Positions 1 to 10,943 of a DNA stretch of 64,000 bases are shown piece after piece (within the stretch, counting starts at the first letter, position 1; every line of letters begins with the position of its first letter). The translations under genes and the position numbers were made by a program. The stretch spans positions 1 through 64,000 of the forward strand of contig JARBJD010000179.1 in assembly GCA_033064195.1 (NCBI GenBank). The letters run 5' to 3'. The stretch is from Blattamonas nauphoetae. Lineage: Eukaryota; Preaxostyla; Oxymonadida. Below the pieces are notes generated by a model. It was not told the origin of the DNA. It did not search any database and saw only the letters and a list, made by a program, of their open reading frames with translations.

Positions 1-2
1 TA

Positions 3-185
3 ATCAATGATGTGGTGATCGAACTGGATTGTTTATTTGACAAGTGTCTATGTCTGAATAAACTACCAATCTTTCGAACAATTTTCAAGATTCTTGTTGG
101 TGGAAAAGATATGAGCATTGCAGCAGAAGCATACAACACTATACTCAATTATGGAATTTCATTGACAAAGGCAATTCCTCGTTAG
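3..185 (+). pseudogene. C-terminal end of an unknown gene of the Polinton-like element (runs off left edge)
   Basis: An open frame enters from the left edge and ends at about 185, giving about 60 residues with an amphipathic look (segment LFDKCLCLNKLPIF, then MSIAAEAYNTILNYG). It ends just upstream of the promoter-like motif at 201-222, as expected for tightly packed viral genes. Too little is present to name a family. Confidence 0.45.
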
Positions 186-200
186 AAAAATTAATGAATT

Positions 201-222
201 ATTTTTTATTTTTACATAAATG
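201..222 (+). promoter_or_regulatory. T-rich / TAAATG start motif of gene at 220
   Basis: TTTTTTATTTTT followed after a short spacer by ATAAATG, where ATG is the gene start. The same arrangement recurs at 543, 867 and 2777, and on the minus strand near 11838 and 11998. It resembles poxvirus-type late promoters (T-rich tract, short spacer, TAAATG). Confidence 0.6.
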
Positions 223-475
223 GCACCAGGAAGTTTCAACAAACTCAAAATATTGGCAAACAGTTCTTTCAATTCATCAAACCGCTTGCTCCATCACTGC
301 TTCAGGTTGGAGGTGAAGCACTCTCACAGACAAACAACAAGTTTGGACAAACAGCAGGAGGAATCCTCAGTGGCTTCGGCGGAATGATGGATGTGTACCA
401 ACAAAACAAAGCAATCAATCGAGCACCACAACAACAGATGATAGATTATGAACCTCCACGAAATGGACGGTAAAC
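220..475 (+). pseudogene. Small MAPG-type gene 1 of the Polinton-like element (broken)
   Basis: Begins MAPGS directly at the promoter-like motif. The region has glycine-rich and Gln/Asn-rich character, ending near 472 before the next motif at 543. A second gene (560) starts with the same MAPG residues and a similar first 12 residues, so the two look like diverged duplicates. Small glycine-rich or basic proteins next to capsid genes often encode minor virion parts, but that role is inference. Broken, about one break. Confidence 0.4.
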
Positions 476-542
476 GATGACATGCCTCAATCGTCAAATT
501 CCAAAATTCAATTCAAAGGATTATAATTTGTTTGTGTTCAAG

Positions 543-562
543 TTTTTATTTTTACATAAATG
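543..562 (+). promoter_or_regulatory. T-rich / TAAATG start motif of gene at 560
   Basis: TTTTTATTTTTACATAAATG, identical over its last 18 bases to the motif at 201-222. Confidence 0.6.
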
Positions 563-820
563 GCACCAGGTTGGTTATCAAAATTAGCAGCAGTTGGCAA
601 AACATACTCAGAGTTGGAGCTCCATTTCTGAATCATTCCCTTCGTTGGACCACTTATTTCGAAGGTTGCACAGACAGGTGTTGAGATGATTCCAGATGTG
701 AAATCGGATCAGCAAATCCACGCAGAAAAGATGGCACAATATGAGCAAGCAATGAATGAAGGAAACACTGCAGTTGCCAACAAGCTCAGAGGAGAAATAC
801 TGAGACTGGAAGAAAGCTGA
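560..820 (+). pseudogene. Small MAPG-type gene 2 of the Polinton-like element (broken)
   Basis: Starts MAPGWLSKLAAVG at the promoter-like motif, matching the start of the gene at 220. The distal part is Gln/Glu/Lys-rich and helical in character (segment AEKMAQYEQAMNEGN), ending near 820. Function unknown; a minor virion protein is possible given its place next to the capsid genes. Broken, about one break. Confidence 0.4.
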
Positions 821-866
821 AGCCGAAAGCAAAGAAGAAGAAACTGAAAAGAAATAAGCAATATTG

Positions 867-887
867 TTTTTTATTTTTGATAAAATG
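867..887 (+). promoter_or_regulatory. T-rich / TAAAATG start motif of capsid gene A
   Basis: TTTTTTATTTTTGATAAAATG. It decides the ATG at 885 as the likely start of the capsid-like gene. Confidence 0.55.
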
Positions 888-2711
888 AACTCGCATATAA
901 CACATCTGACAAACAAAAAAGCAGGAGCATCATCATTGACTGGAAATACAACAGGATCAATCAAGTACACTCGTGATGATATTGGTCAAATACAACAACA
1001 ACTCATGTCTGAGCATCACATTAATTATCTTCTGAATGATGGAGCACACAGTACTTCCATTCAGGAATTAAAACCATCCGAGAATTCACGATTCTACAAA
1101 AGGACAGGAAATAATCATTCCGTTGACTGGTAATCAAGACATTTGTCAAATCGATGATTCCTTCATTACGTTCACAATGACAGCAAGGCTTAAAGTGAAT
1201 AATTGGAAGACAAATTCCAGTAAAAATGGATCGTACATGAATGAGAGGATATTCATATTCGTTGGACTCAAACATTCGGCATCAATCTTTCGTGACCTTA
1301 CTGTTCTTCACAACAATCAGAGAATCATCAGCACAACAACTAATGACGTGTCAATGGAGTCTCACATCTACAATATGATCAAGCCAAAGAGTCAATTGGA
1401 GAATCGTAAACATTGTCACACACCTTGGCAGAATGCATGGAATCATGACGAATCTGTTGCTGGTGTATATATTCCACTTTCTGATTTCACAACAACTTCT
1501 GGAACTGGGTATTCAAAGACAGTATTGATGTACCTATTCGTGTGTCAATCAATCTTGAAGATCTTCTCATCTTCTCTGGAATGACTGACTATCCTGCGTG
1601 TCTCTTTGGAGATTTGAAACTGAGCGTTCACATCAATGAAGATGCATTTGTGTGTTGTCCAGTTAATCCTGAACTCACTCTGAAGAACACACTTTCATTA
1701 ATCGTTACTGGGACTGCTGCAGCGCCTAAGATAAAAGCATCAATTGCCGATTGTATTCAGCATCGTCCCTATTTCTTAAACAATCTCGTAACCTCATGCA
1801 CAAAGAACTTCGTTCAAATTGGTCAATCATTTCTGCAACCATCAGTTACGAAAGACATTGTGTATTCATCAGCTGGTACAGTTACGACAGAACCAGAATA
1901 CGTGGATCAGTACATCTCACTAAACATCACCGAGTATCAAATTGATGATGTGTATTGCATGAGCTCTGGATACAATATGAAAGAAATTGCGAAAGAGAAT
2001 CTCAAGAAAATGTATCAGGATCGTCCAGGAACTATTCCAGCAGAAAAGATATCGTTCTATCCATTTCAGAAGACACCAACTGAAACAGGCATTAATTGCA
2101 CTCAACAAATGGTGGTTGTTAATGCCAAGGACATCATGCTTCTCTTCCGTCACTACGACAATGAAGTCACTTGTTTCCACAATCCAATGCAAAAGGATAT
2201 CCAAGTGACTTTACAAAACAGGTACTATCCAGAACAACCGACAACAACAATTGGAGCTCGCTTCTATCAATTTGCAATATCGACTCTTAATCTCGATTCC
2301 TATCTAGCTGTTCCTGACGACTTGGAGCGATCACTGACAGATTCTCTCGTTGAAGAGAAACTCACTGGTGATCAGAATTATCCCAATGAGACAATGACAA
2401 GAGTTCGACCGATTCATGACAACACTGACTTCCTTATGTGCTTTTCAACACAGAGAAGTGGGTGTCCAACGAACTGTAATGATTCCATCAGTTCCAAAGG
2501 AAACGTTCCTGTCACTTTAAGATCATATCCCATTTATCAAGGTAAGCTTGACACATACTACAATGTCTACAATCCAAGTCAAAGTGGTGGAAACATGACA
2601 ACATTTACTCATCCTCCTGCACCAATTTTAGCAACCACTGCAACCACATGGTGGGTATTACGATACAGTAATGGCAAACCAAAGTTGAGTACTATCCAAA
2701 TCACACATTGA
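885..2711 (+). pseudogene. Capsid-like gene A of the Polinton-like element (broken)
   Basis: Recognisable coding runs from the motif-linked ATG at 885 to the end at 2711. The longest open stretch (about 1560-2711) includes YPACLFGDLKLSVHINEDAF followed by a Cys-Cys-Pro. The same pattern (FGNLRLRFHLTTDS, then Tyr-Cys-Pro) occurs in the next gene, so A and B are paralogues. The pattern of a Phe-Gly-Asn/Asp-Leu strand followed by a hydrophobic beta strand and the roughly 600-residue size fit the double-jelly-roll major capsid proteins predicted for Polintons. Broken, about two breaks. A search against Polinton capsid profiles would decide the family. Confidence 0.6.
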
Positions 2712-2776
2712 AAGCGTTGCACAAAGATTTAGGAATCATGTAGAGACAAAACAGTAAAGAAAATTATGATATTGTA

Positions 2777-2797
2777 TTTTTTATTTTTCAATAAATG
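2777..2797 (+). promoter_or_regulatory. T-rich / TAAATG start motif of capsid gene B
   Basis: TTTTTTATTTTTCAATAAATG, with the ATG at 2795. Same layout as upstream of gene A and the small genes. Confidence 0.6.
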
Positions 2798-4474
2798 AGA
2801 AGTATCAGATCAAATCAATCCAAACCAACATCGACATTAATTGAGCAAATCGAAGTCCAATCATACTTGCCAAAACAATGGGATTCAGAGCCACACATTT
2901 ATTCCATCCAAGAAGTGCATCCAACGAATCCACCTATGCCTTGCAGAATCGGAGATGAGATTGAAGTTCCACTGTGTTATGATGGTCATGATGTGACTGA
3001 GTTTGCGAAGAGTCATTTACGAATAGATCTAACGATCACTGTTCCGTATGAGCAACCGACGACAGACAGAAACTACTACCCTAACATGTATGCAATGTTC
3101 TACGGATATAAGTCATCATCAGATGCAATTCGAGATATGAGACTCGTCGACAGTAAAGGAAACATCATTGACAATACACTCCAGAATAATCATGTTCACG
3201 AATCATTTCTGTATCATACATTCAAGTCATTTGAAGAGAAAAACAACATGAAGCATTGCTACAGTCTTTTTGAAAATGTTCAGAGAATGGATCCAAGTGT
3301 TTGTGGATGCTACTTTTCTCCAACTCCAAATACTGAAACAGTGTTCCCAATTACAATTCCTCTGGTTATTCCGTTTGTGAATTTACTTCCACTGAGTACT
3401 TTTGATCAGTATCCAAATTCCATCTTTGGCAATTTACGTTTGAGATTTCATTTGACAACTGATTCACTTGTGTACTGTCCGATTCGAGTACCCACAGTCA
3501 TTCGAAAAGGACTTGAACGATACGTGGAGAAAGATCCATTAGGAAAATATACTACACACAAATCTCATCACGCACTATTACAAGATGGAGAATTCACAAA
3601 TGTGACTCAAGAATTCACACAAATCGGAAATCCAGTTTATCAATATTATACATATTCAGATCCAGATCCAAGTACTGGAATTGTGCATACTACAGTTAAA
3701 TCAACCACTTCCACGGTTCTGAGTTCATCGGTGGACAAAGTCACTTCTATTTGCTACGGATATTAAATCACTGATGCAACGAAGCAATCCCTCTTCAACA
3801 CGTATTCAAAGACATTGTACGTCTTGAAAGCAGAAAGAATTGACACACAATCATTTCAATCACAAGCGACTGCAATGGGAGTGAGATCAAACATTAGTAT
3901 CAAACTCAACAATCTCATGAATCTTATGTGCTTATTCCCCGATCGACCAAACGAGTGTACAGTCTTCAGAAATCCTCAATATGTTGGTCACTTCGAAATG
4001 CTAGGAAATAATTATCCCAATTTCCCAATGTCAACAAACTCACCAGAGTTCTATCAAATGATGATGGTGAACGGTGATTTCATTGGCTGTTCTGCAACAC
4101 AAGAGTTTGAGAATTCCATTTGTGAACCTCGCAACTACGTCTATGGTGGAAAGGAGAGCAGGAAACTGAGACCATCAACAGATGCAACTTCATTCACATT
4201 TATGGTTCCAACAGATCGAAGTGAAATTGCTGGTGGAGAAGAAGGCATATCGACAGCAGAATCAGTGAACATTGTCTTCAGAGGAACCCCAATCAAACAA
4301 GGCGAACCTGATCCATATTTCACATCAACTCCAGAAGGACCTCCTCCGCCGATTCTAGCATTGCATCAAGCATCATATTGGCTGTTCTGGATTGAGAATG
4401 GACAACCACGAGTGCGATATGTCATTGATCGCCGACTCCAAGAAGCATATGAAGAAGTGAAGAGAGGATACTAA
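2795..4474 (+). pseudogene. Capsid-like gene B of the Polinton-like element (broken)
   Basis: Starts at the motif-linked ATG. The N-terminal 320 or so residues include EIEVPLCYDGHDVTEFAKSH, a strand-rich middle, and the FGNLRLRFHLTTDSLVYCP block shared with gene A. The C-terminal part holds PPPILALHQASYWLFW, which corresponds to PPAPILATTATTWWVL in gene A. The tandem pair therefore arose by duplication and then diverged strongly. The role is presumably the jelly-roll capsid shell. Broken, about one break. Confidence 0.62.
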
Positions 4475-5388
4475 ATTGAATATTTTATTGTTGTAGAAAT
4501 CACAAATGGTCAAGCGTTACTTCTCAATTCAGAATTCTCACACTGCTCAACTCCCTCCTGATTTTACAAATTCAAGAAAACAAAAATACATCTACTTTCT
4601 TGACTGCAAACTCATCCATGTGAAAGAAGAGATTAGTGATGCATCGACAGTCATTTCAAAAGATGTACCGCAGCACATAACAATCCATGGTGATTGGATC
4701 CAGACTGATGCATTCAATGATTCATATCCTCAAGGGAAAACCCGAGAATGTCAAAAAAACCCGAGAATATTTTCTGACTTTTCCACTTTTTTTCACTTTC
4801 GTCACCCATAACTCCGAACCCATATTTTTTTGGGCCCCCACATTTTTGGACAGGATATCTACCTGATGTCATAAATCGATTGAGGGAGAAATCGAACCTC
4901 CAAAATAGGACACCGGATCTGGGGTGCCTATTTCGGAGCCGTGGTTGGACCCTTTTTTGGCTCCCAAAAATATGAGTCCTTAACATTTAAGCTTAGAGGA
5001 TCCAAATTTGTCGATGCCAGTTCTCCGCGCTGGTTCAAAATTTTGCTTTCCCGTTTCATTTCTGGTGGTTTGGGATGGTTTTCTCTCGAAATGACAATTT
5101 TTTGAAAAATAAAAAATCCTGGGGGGACCTGGGTGAAAAATGAGAATGAAAAACTGATTTCCCTGTATAATAAGCTTAGGATTGTGAAAATTTGTTTTGA
5201 TCATATCTCCACAACCAGAGATAGTTCGGACATGAAGTTTTCACCAATATGGATCTTTTGTTGGAAACTAATTTTTTCTGTATTTTTTGAAAAAAATCCC
5301 CTTGCGGCAGATGAAGTAATTTTTTCGGAATTTGTCCTCTTCCCTATTGAAGGAGCGACTTTTATTATCTGACAGTCTTTTTTCCTTC

Positions 5389-6772
5389 ATATAGTTGTAA
5401 AATAACCCGTGAAGGTAAAATAACCCGGCCCATTTTCGGAGATGTTGAACCCATATCTCCGAATTTCTCCGAACCCAAAATTTTTTGTGTCCCACTTTTT
5501 TTGTTTCCATCATCATCGCGACTCCGGGAATTGTTTGAGGTGGAAATCGAACCTCCAAAATAGGATCCCCGGCTGGGGTCTCCTATTTAGGAGTCTGTTT
5601 TGGCCCCTTTTTTGACCCTTTTTTGGCTCCAAAATAGGAGGTCCTTAACATTTAAGCTTAGAGGATCCAAACTTTCTGACCATATTCCTCCGCGCCTGTT
5701 CATGATTTTTCTTTCTCGTTTGATTTCTGGTTGTTCGGGATGGTTTTCTCTTAAAATAACAATTTTTTGAAAAATGAAAAATTCTGGGGGGACCTGGGTG
5801 GAAATGCATGGTCAAATACTGATTTGCCTGTATATTAAGCTTAGGATTGTGAAAATTTGTTTTGATCATATCTCCACAACCAGAGATAGTTCGGACATGA
5901 AGTTTTCACCAATATGGATCTTTTGTTGGATACTAATTTTTTCTGAAAATTTTGAGAAAAATCCCCTTGCGGCAGTTGAGATAATTTTGGGTTGTTTTTT
6001 CATCTTTTAAATTTTTCTTCGTTCGCTTTTCATCCTGTTTTCAAATTATCTTCATATTCATTTAAAACGATGTTAACACAATCAGAATTGAATCCAAGGA
6101 ATATATACCAGAAAAAATTGGACATTGAGAAAAATGTTGGATGATCATTGACAGAATTGACAAAAAAAGCGAAAAAACTCCGTTTTAGGAAGTCGTCCAA
6201 AACGATCAAAATTTTCAGAAAAAATTAGTATCCAACAAAAGATCCATATTGGTGAAAACTTCATGTCCGAACTATCTCTGGTTGTGGAGATATGATCAAA
6301 ACAAATTTTCACAATCCTAAGCTTAATATACAGGCAAATCAGTATTTGACCATGCATTTCCACCCAGGTCCCCCCAGAATTTTTCATTTTTCAAAAAATT
6401 GTTATTTTAAGAGAAAACCATCCCGAACAACCAGAAATCAAACGAGAAAGAAAAATCATGAACAGGCGCGGAGGAATATGGTCAGAAAGTTTGGATCCTC
6501 TAAGCTTAAATGTTAAGGACCTCCTATTTTGGAGCCAAAAAAGGGTCAAAAAAGGGGCCAAAACAGACTCCTAAATAGGAGACCCCAGCCGGGGATCCTA
6601 TTTTGGAGGTTCGATTTCCACCTCAAACAATTCCCGGAGTCGCGATGATGATGGAAACAAAAAAAGTGGGACACAAAAAATTTTGGGTTCGGAGAAATTC
6701 GGAGATATGGGTTCAACATCTCCGAAAATGGGCCGGGTTATTTTACCTTCACGGGTTATTTTACAACTATAT
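5389..6772. mobile_element. Nested foldback element, relative of element 1
   Basis: Inverted arms of about 565 bases (5389-5953 and 6207-6772) flank a spacer of about 250 bases. The tips read ATATAGTTGTAAAATAACCC and its reverse complement. The inner 300 bases of the arms (around the block TTAACATTTAAGCTTAGAGG and the block around TTCGGACATGAAG) are clearly related to the arms of the surrounding element, while the outermost 250 bases differ. It sits inside the left arm of element 1, so it arrived later. Short ORFs in the two arms are mirror copies and not genes. Confidence 0.85.
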
Positions 6773-7079
6773 TTTGTCAAAAGAGTGATACTAGACTCAC
6801 AATCGAATAAAATTGACCATGGTCTGGAAAAAGTTGGTTGTGACTAAAATTGTCAGACCTTTGATACATGAAATCGATCAAGCAGAAACTGAGATCGATC
6901 GATCTCAGTTCCGGTTTTTGGGACTGAGATCAATGACTTAATTAGGCGTATCTATATTTGTCTCATTGTTGTGTCAATTGGTCAAAATAAGAATCTTGAA
7001 AAAGCGAAATGGTTGTAGTGTGATAGAATGAACACTGAAAAGATGGTAAAAAACGTCTTCTCTCCATTTCGCACTCTTC

Positions 7080-7960
7080 TCGAAGTTGCTTTCGATGCAT
7101 AATCATTCAGTCCATCCGATCGCCACGTGTTGCTCATTCCACCTCTCGCTGTCCATCCATCAGACGGAGAAGGCGTCGATTCGGGAAGAAGACGGGGAAC
7201 AGCGAACGGTCGATGCAACAACACAGAATCAGAGTGAGTGGGGGTGTCTGTTTGGTTCACGAGACATCCTTCTCTCGACACATCCACTCTGCCCTTCTCT
7301 CCGCTTCCTGATGTGATTTTCGTGATGTCGTGAGTGAGGTCCAGCTCTGAGTGGAGGACAGCAGATGTCTGAACTTCCATTGTCGACGGAAGTGCGTGTT
7401 TCAGATGCTTGTCCGCCTCGTTCAGGCTTCTGCACGGGAAATCAGCCTCGCCACACCACATCCCATCCTTCTCTGTTCCACTCACAACCACAGTCTCTCC
7501 GTCGAATGCGTTCGGGTAGAGAAGGAGAGTGGACCAGCTCCCATCACGAAGATTCGAACGGCATCGGATGCTCCGTTCTTCACGTTCGAAAAGTCAACTT
7601 TCTTCAGTCGGAGAGAATCAGCTCCTTCGATCTGCACAACCCCATCAACTGATCCATCCACATTCAGATTCGAGAATTCCACTTCTTCCATTTCAATCCT
7701 CATTTGGTCCGTCGCTGAGTTGGAGGCAGATGAGGAGAGAAGAAGAACAGACGAGAGGGACAGTGAGTTGAGATTGATCGGTGGCAGTGAACGAAGATGG
7801 CGAGATGACGAGTGTTCCAGCTGAGCAAGAGAGGAGTGGGCGAGACAAGGCCACGTTCAGCTTCCCACACGAAGGGAACGTTCGATAGCTCAACACGTCC
7901 TTCCAACGCGAGTCTGAGAAAGAAGCGATCGTTCTTCCGACAGTTGGATCCAAAGGAGAA
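7080..7960 (-). pseudogene. Beta-helix surface-protein gene fragment carried in element 1
   Basis: Minus-strand frames read in the style of the beta-helix genes elsewhere in this window: VEFSNLNVDGSVDGVVQIEG, DSLRLKKVDFSNVKNGAS, and a CGEADFPCRSLNEA stretch equivalent to the CGTHQKPCLSISVGW and CGSTTDAACATVGGAV motifs of the genes at 57.5 and 27.7 kb. The reading changes frame several times, so it is a decayed fragment. Being inside the TIRs, it is best explained as host sequence captured by the element. Confidence 0.55.
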
Positions 7961-8044
7961 TGGAAGGCGTAACTGGATCGGGTGTCAGTGCTCCCAAAGA
8001 TTGTGAAGCAGACAAGCTTTTGTTGAACGGGCTTGGCGGGAGTG

Positions 8045-9690
8045 TCAGTTTTGAGAGTGGGGATGGTGGACTGGGTGTGAGCATCGACGTTGGAGTGGGA
8101 ACGGGCGGCGATCCAAAAGGTGAGGAAGACGCTTGGGCATCGTTTCTCCTTTTCTCCTTCCCTCCTTCCGCATGCGAGTCGTCTCAGTGATGAATGCGGT
8201 CACCCCAATGTCGATCTCGCGGGAAATCAATCGACTCACAAGATTTTCTGTTCGAGTTAGAATCTGTGACTTGTCAGTTGTCTTCTCATCCTTCGCATCT
8301 GTTTCCTTGTCCACATGAATCACCACATTCTCAATCACCGAGCGTCCAAACGACATCACAAAGGACATCATTATCTATGCATCGTTCTTGGATAGTGTGG
8401 ATCCGCCGAGTGATTTGAGAACAGGCGGAGTGATTCCTTCGACCTGAAAGAGTGTGTCTCCCAAGCACGCCACAAACTCCTGTCTGATCATCCTCTCCGC
8501 GTCACGACACTCCATCATGAACAGATAGGCAGGTGTCCCCACAATGGATTTGAGAGGCGTCCCGTTGTCGATCGAGACGTCCAAATCGTTTTCTTGTTCC
8601 TCCACGCGAGATGTCTCTCTTCTTTTATTTTGATCAGAATTCCGTGGTTTGAATATGATTGTGAGTGCGATTCAGACTTGTGTTGGGAAGGAGAAGGAGT
8701 GTGAAGTGCGTGTGAGAGTGGACGAGGCGAGGTGGAGTGAGAATCGAAATGCGAAGAGTCGATGGTTTGCGGCAGAGGAGAGCGGAGGTCGGTGAGAGAG
8801 TGGTGGGAGGATGGTGGGGAGGGTGAGTCTGGGACAGCCAAGTGTTGTGAGTGAGGTGGTGTCAAGAGTGGAGAATGATGTTTCTGTGTGCTCCAATCTC
8901 ACGCTGTTCCGACAGTACGTCTGTTCTTTCCCATTCAGCGTCGTTTTCGGAGCGGGAATGCACAAGACCGCCACTCAATCGCCCAAATTCCAGATCGCTC
9001 ATCCGAAGCTGGTCCTGTAAAAAATGAGTGTGAATTCAAAATGAAAAGAGACAAATTGAAGGCAAAAACGATGAAAAGTCGAGAGAGACCGAATAGGGTT
9101 AATAGAAGACAAGAAGGTTCGCAACACAAACTTGGATCAGCTCCTCACTCAAAATGTCCTGCTTGTCACTAAAACGAGTGTGGTTTGCACTCTCTCCGTC
9201 TTCTGAGATGTTTTCTTCGTCAATTTGTCCGATATCACCACTTTTGGGACCATCCCGTTTTGACAGTTCTTCGCTCATCTTCGACACCCGTCTTCGGCTC
9301 GGCATGTCATGGAGCGTCACTTGCTGGACATGTGGAGACTGATCCACCGCACATCACAAATGCTGCCTGCTGAGGGTATGGTAGAGCAGAATCAGCAACG
9401 AAAAGAAAGAAGAGTGAGGACTGTTGGAAACGATAAATGAAAAGTGCGATTGTTCAGAAAAGGAGAGCACACAGTCAGTCAGGAGGGTCTGTAGAGACTG
9501 GTTCTTCAGTGTGAACACTTTCCGGACCTTGAACAGAAGCGACTCGGAGACAGAGTGGAGCGACAGATACGAGTCGTGGAAGAGAACAGACACCAGATTT
9601 GGAAGGTCGAACACCAAATTGAGCCACTGCACACAAGAGTCAGAGAGTGACATCCAGTTAGGCCAGAGATTTCGTTTCCAGACTTGAACG
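8045..9690 (-). pseudogene. Host-like multi-exon gene fragment carried in element 1
   Basis: Minus-strand coding-like blocks in order: a Leu-rich HEAT-like stretch near 9690-9440 (WPNWMSLSDSCVQWLNLVFD), an acidic stretch near 9330-9190, then 8605-8050 with TPLKSIVGTPAYLFMMECRD and, beyond an in-frame TAG at 8375-8377, SFVMSFGRSVIENVVIHVDK and SRLISREIDIGVTAFITET. The coding character is the same on both sides of the TAG. Gaps between blocks look like introns or decay. No family recognised. It lies with a beta-helix fragment inside the same element, on the same strand. Confidence 0.45.
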
Positions 9691-10943
9691 AAGGGAGAAT
9701 TTGAAAGATAAGGAAATAAATGGAAATGAAAAGAGAAAATGGAAAAGAATGTTGAAGTATAGAAGAAAAGGATATAATGAAAAGAAATCTTGAAGACTAA
9801 TAAACAATAGAACAACGAATGCAAACCTGCTGAATAAATCATTCTAAGAGAGAAATAATCGTCAAGAAATGGTATATGAGATCCGTCGCGGTGGAATTAA
9901 TAATTTTTTTGATAAACAAGCGTGATTCATCCAGTTCTTCAATCGGATCGGGAAGAAGAATTATTGTGGGATGATTCATCTCGAGATTTCAATGAAAGTG
10001 CTTATAAACAAAATTCAACACGGATAGTGGGTCTTTTACTTCGGTATTTCGAGTTTTATGAGAATTTGAACACTAGTTATTTTCTGAGATCAAAAAAGCT
10101 GAGATCGATGAGATCAGTCTCAAAGGTCTGAAAATTGTGGCCAAATGAGTGTGGAAAATAATGAAAAAGTGGCCTGACCTCCATTTTAGGAAACCATCGA
10201 GAACTCTCAAAAAATACAGAAAAAATTAGTTTCCAACAAAACTTCCATATTGGTGAAAACTTCATGTCCGAACTATGTCTGGTTGTGGAGATATGATCAA
10301 AACAAATTCTGGCTCCTAAGCTTATTATACAGGGAAATCAGTTTTTCATTCTCATTTTTCACCCAGGTCCCCCCAGGATTTTTTATTTTTCAAAAAATTG
10401 TCATTTCGAGAGAAAACCATCCCAAACCACCAGAAATGAAACGGGAAAGCAAAATTTTGAACCAGCGCGGAGAACTGGCATCGACAAATTTGGATCCTCT
10501 AAGCTTAAATGTTAAGGACTCATATTTTTGGGAGCCAAAAAAGGGTCCAACCACGGCTCCGAAATAGGCACCCCAGATCCGGTGTCCTATTTTGGAGGTT
10601 CGATTTCTCCCTCAATCGATTTATGACATCAGGTAGATATCCTGTCCAAAAATGTGGGGGCCCAAAAAAATATGGGTTCGGAGTTATGGGTGACGAAAGT
10701 GAAAAAAAGTGGAAAAGTCAGAAAATATTCTCGGGTTTTTTTGACATTCTCGGGTTTTCCCTTGATGATACGTTGCTTTCTGCAATGAACAGATTGCGAA
10801 GCGAAAGAAGTGGGAATTAAGCACTCGACAATCAATTGTGAAGATCTGGTTCAAAGACAGTTCTGGTGAGTCAATCGAGATGGAAACATCAGAGACAATC
10901 AATGGAAAAATAATAAAAGAGTATTATGAATTTCTGGTTGATC

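Larger units (their letters stand above)
4730..10765. mobile_element. 6-kb TIR element inserted in the Polinton-like element (element 1)
   Basis: The outer ends are inverted copies: the sequence starting TCAAGGGAAAACCCGAGAAT at 4730 returns as its reverse complement ending at 10765. The arms match over about 560 bases (4730-5290 and 10205-10765). Weaker inverted similarity continues inward (about 6830-6930 versus 10020-10135, around the block TCAGACCTTTGA), so the original TIRs were close to 0.8 kb. The termini contain two close copies of AACCCGAGAAT. No transposase is visible. The interior (about 7.0-9.7 kb) carries minus-strand host-gene-like sequence. I could not define a target-site duplication. 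Confidence 0.85.
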
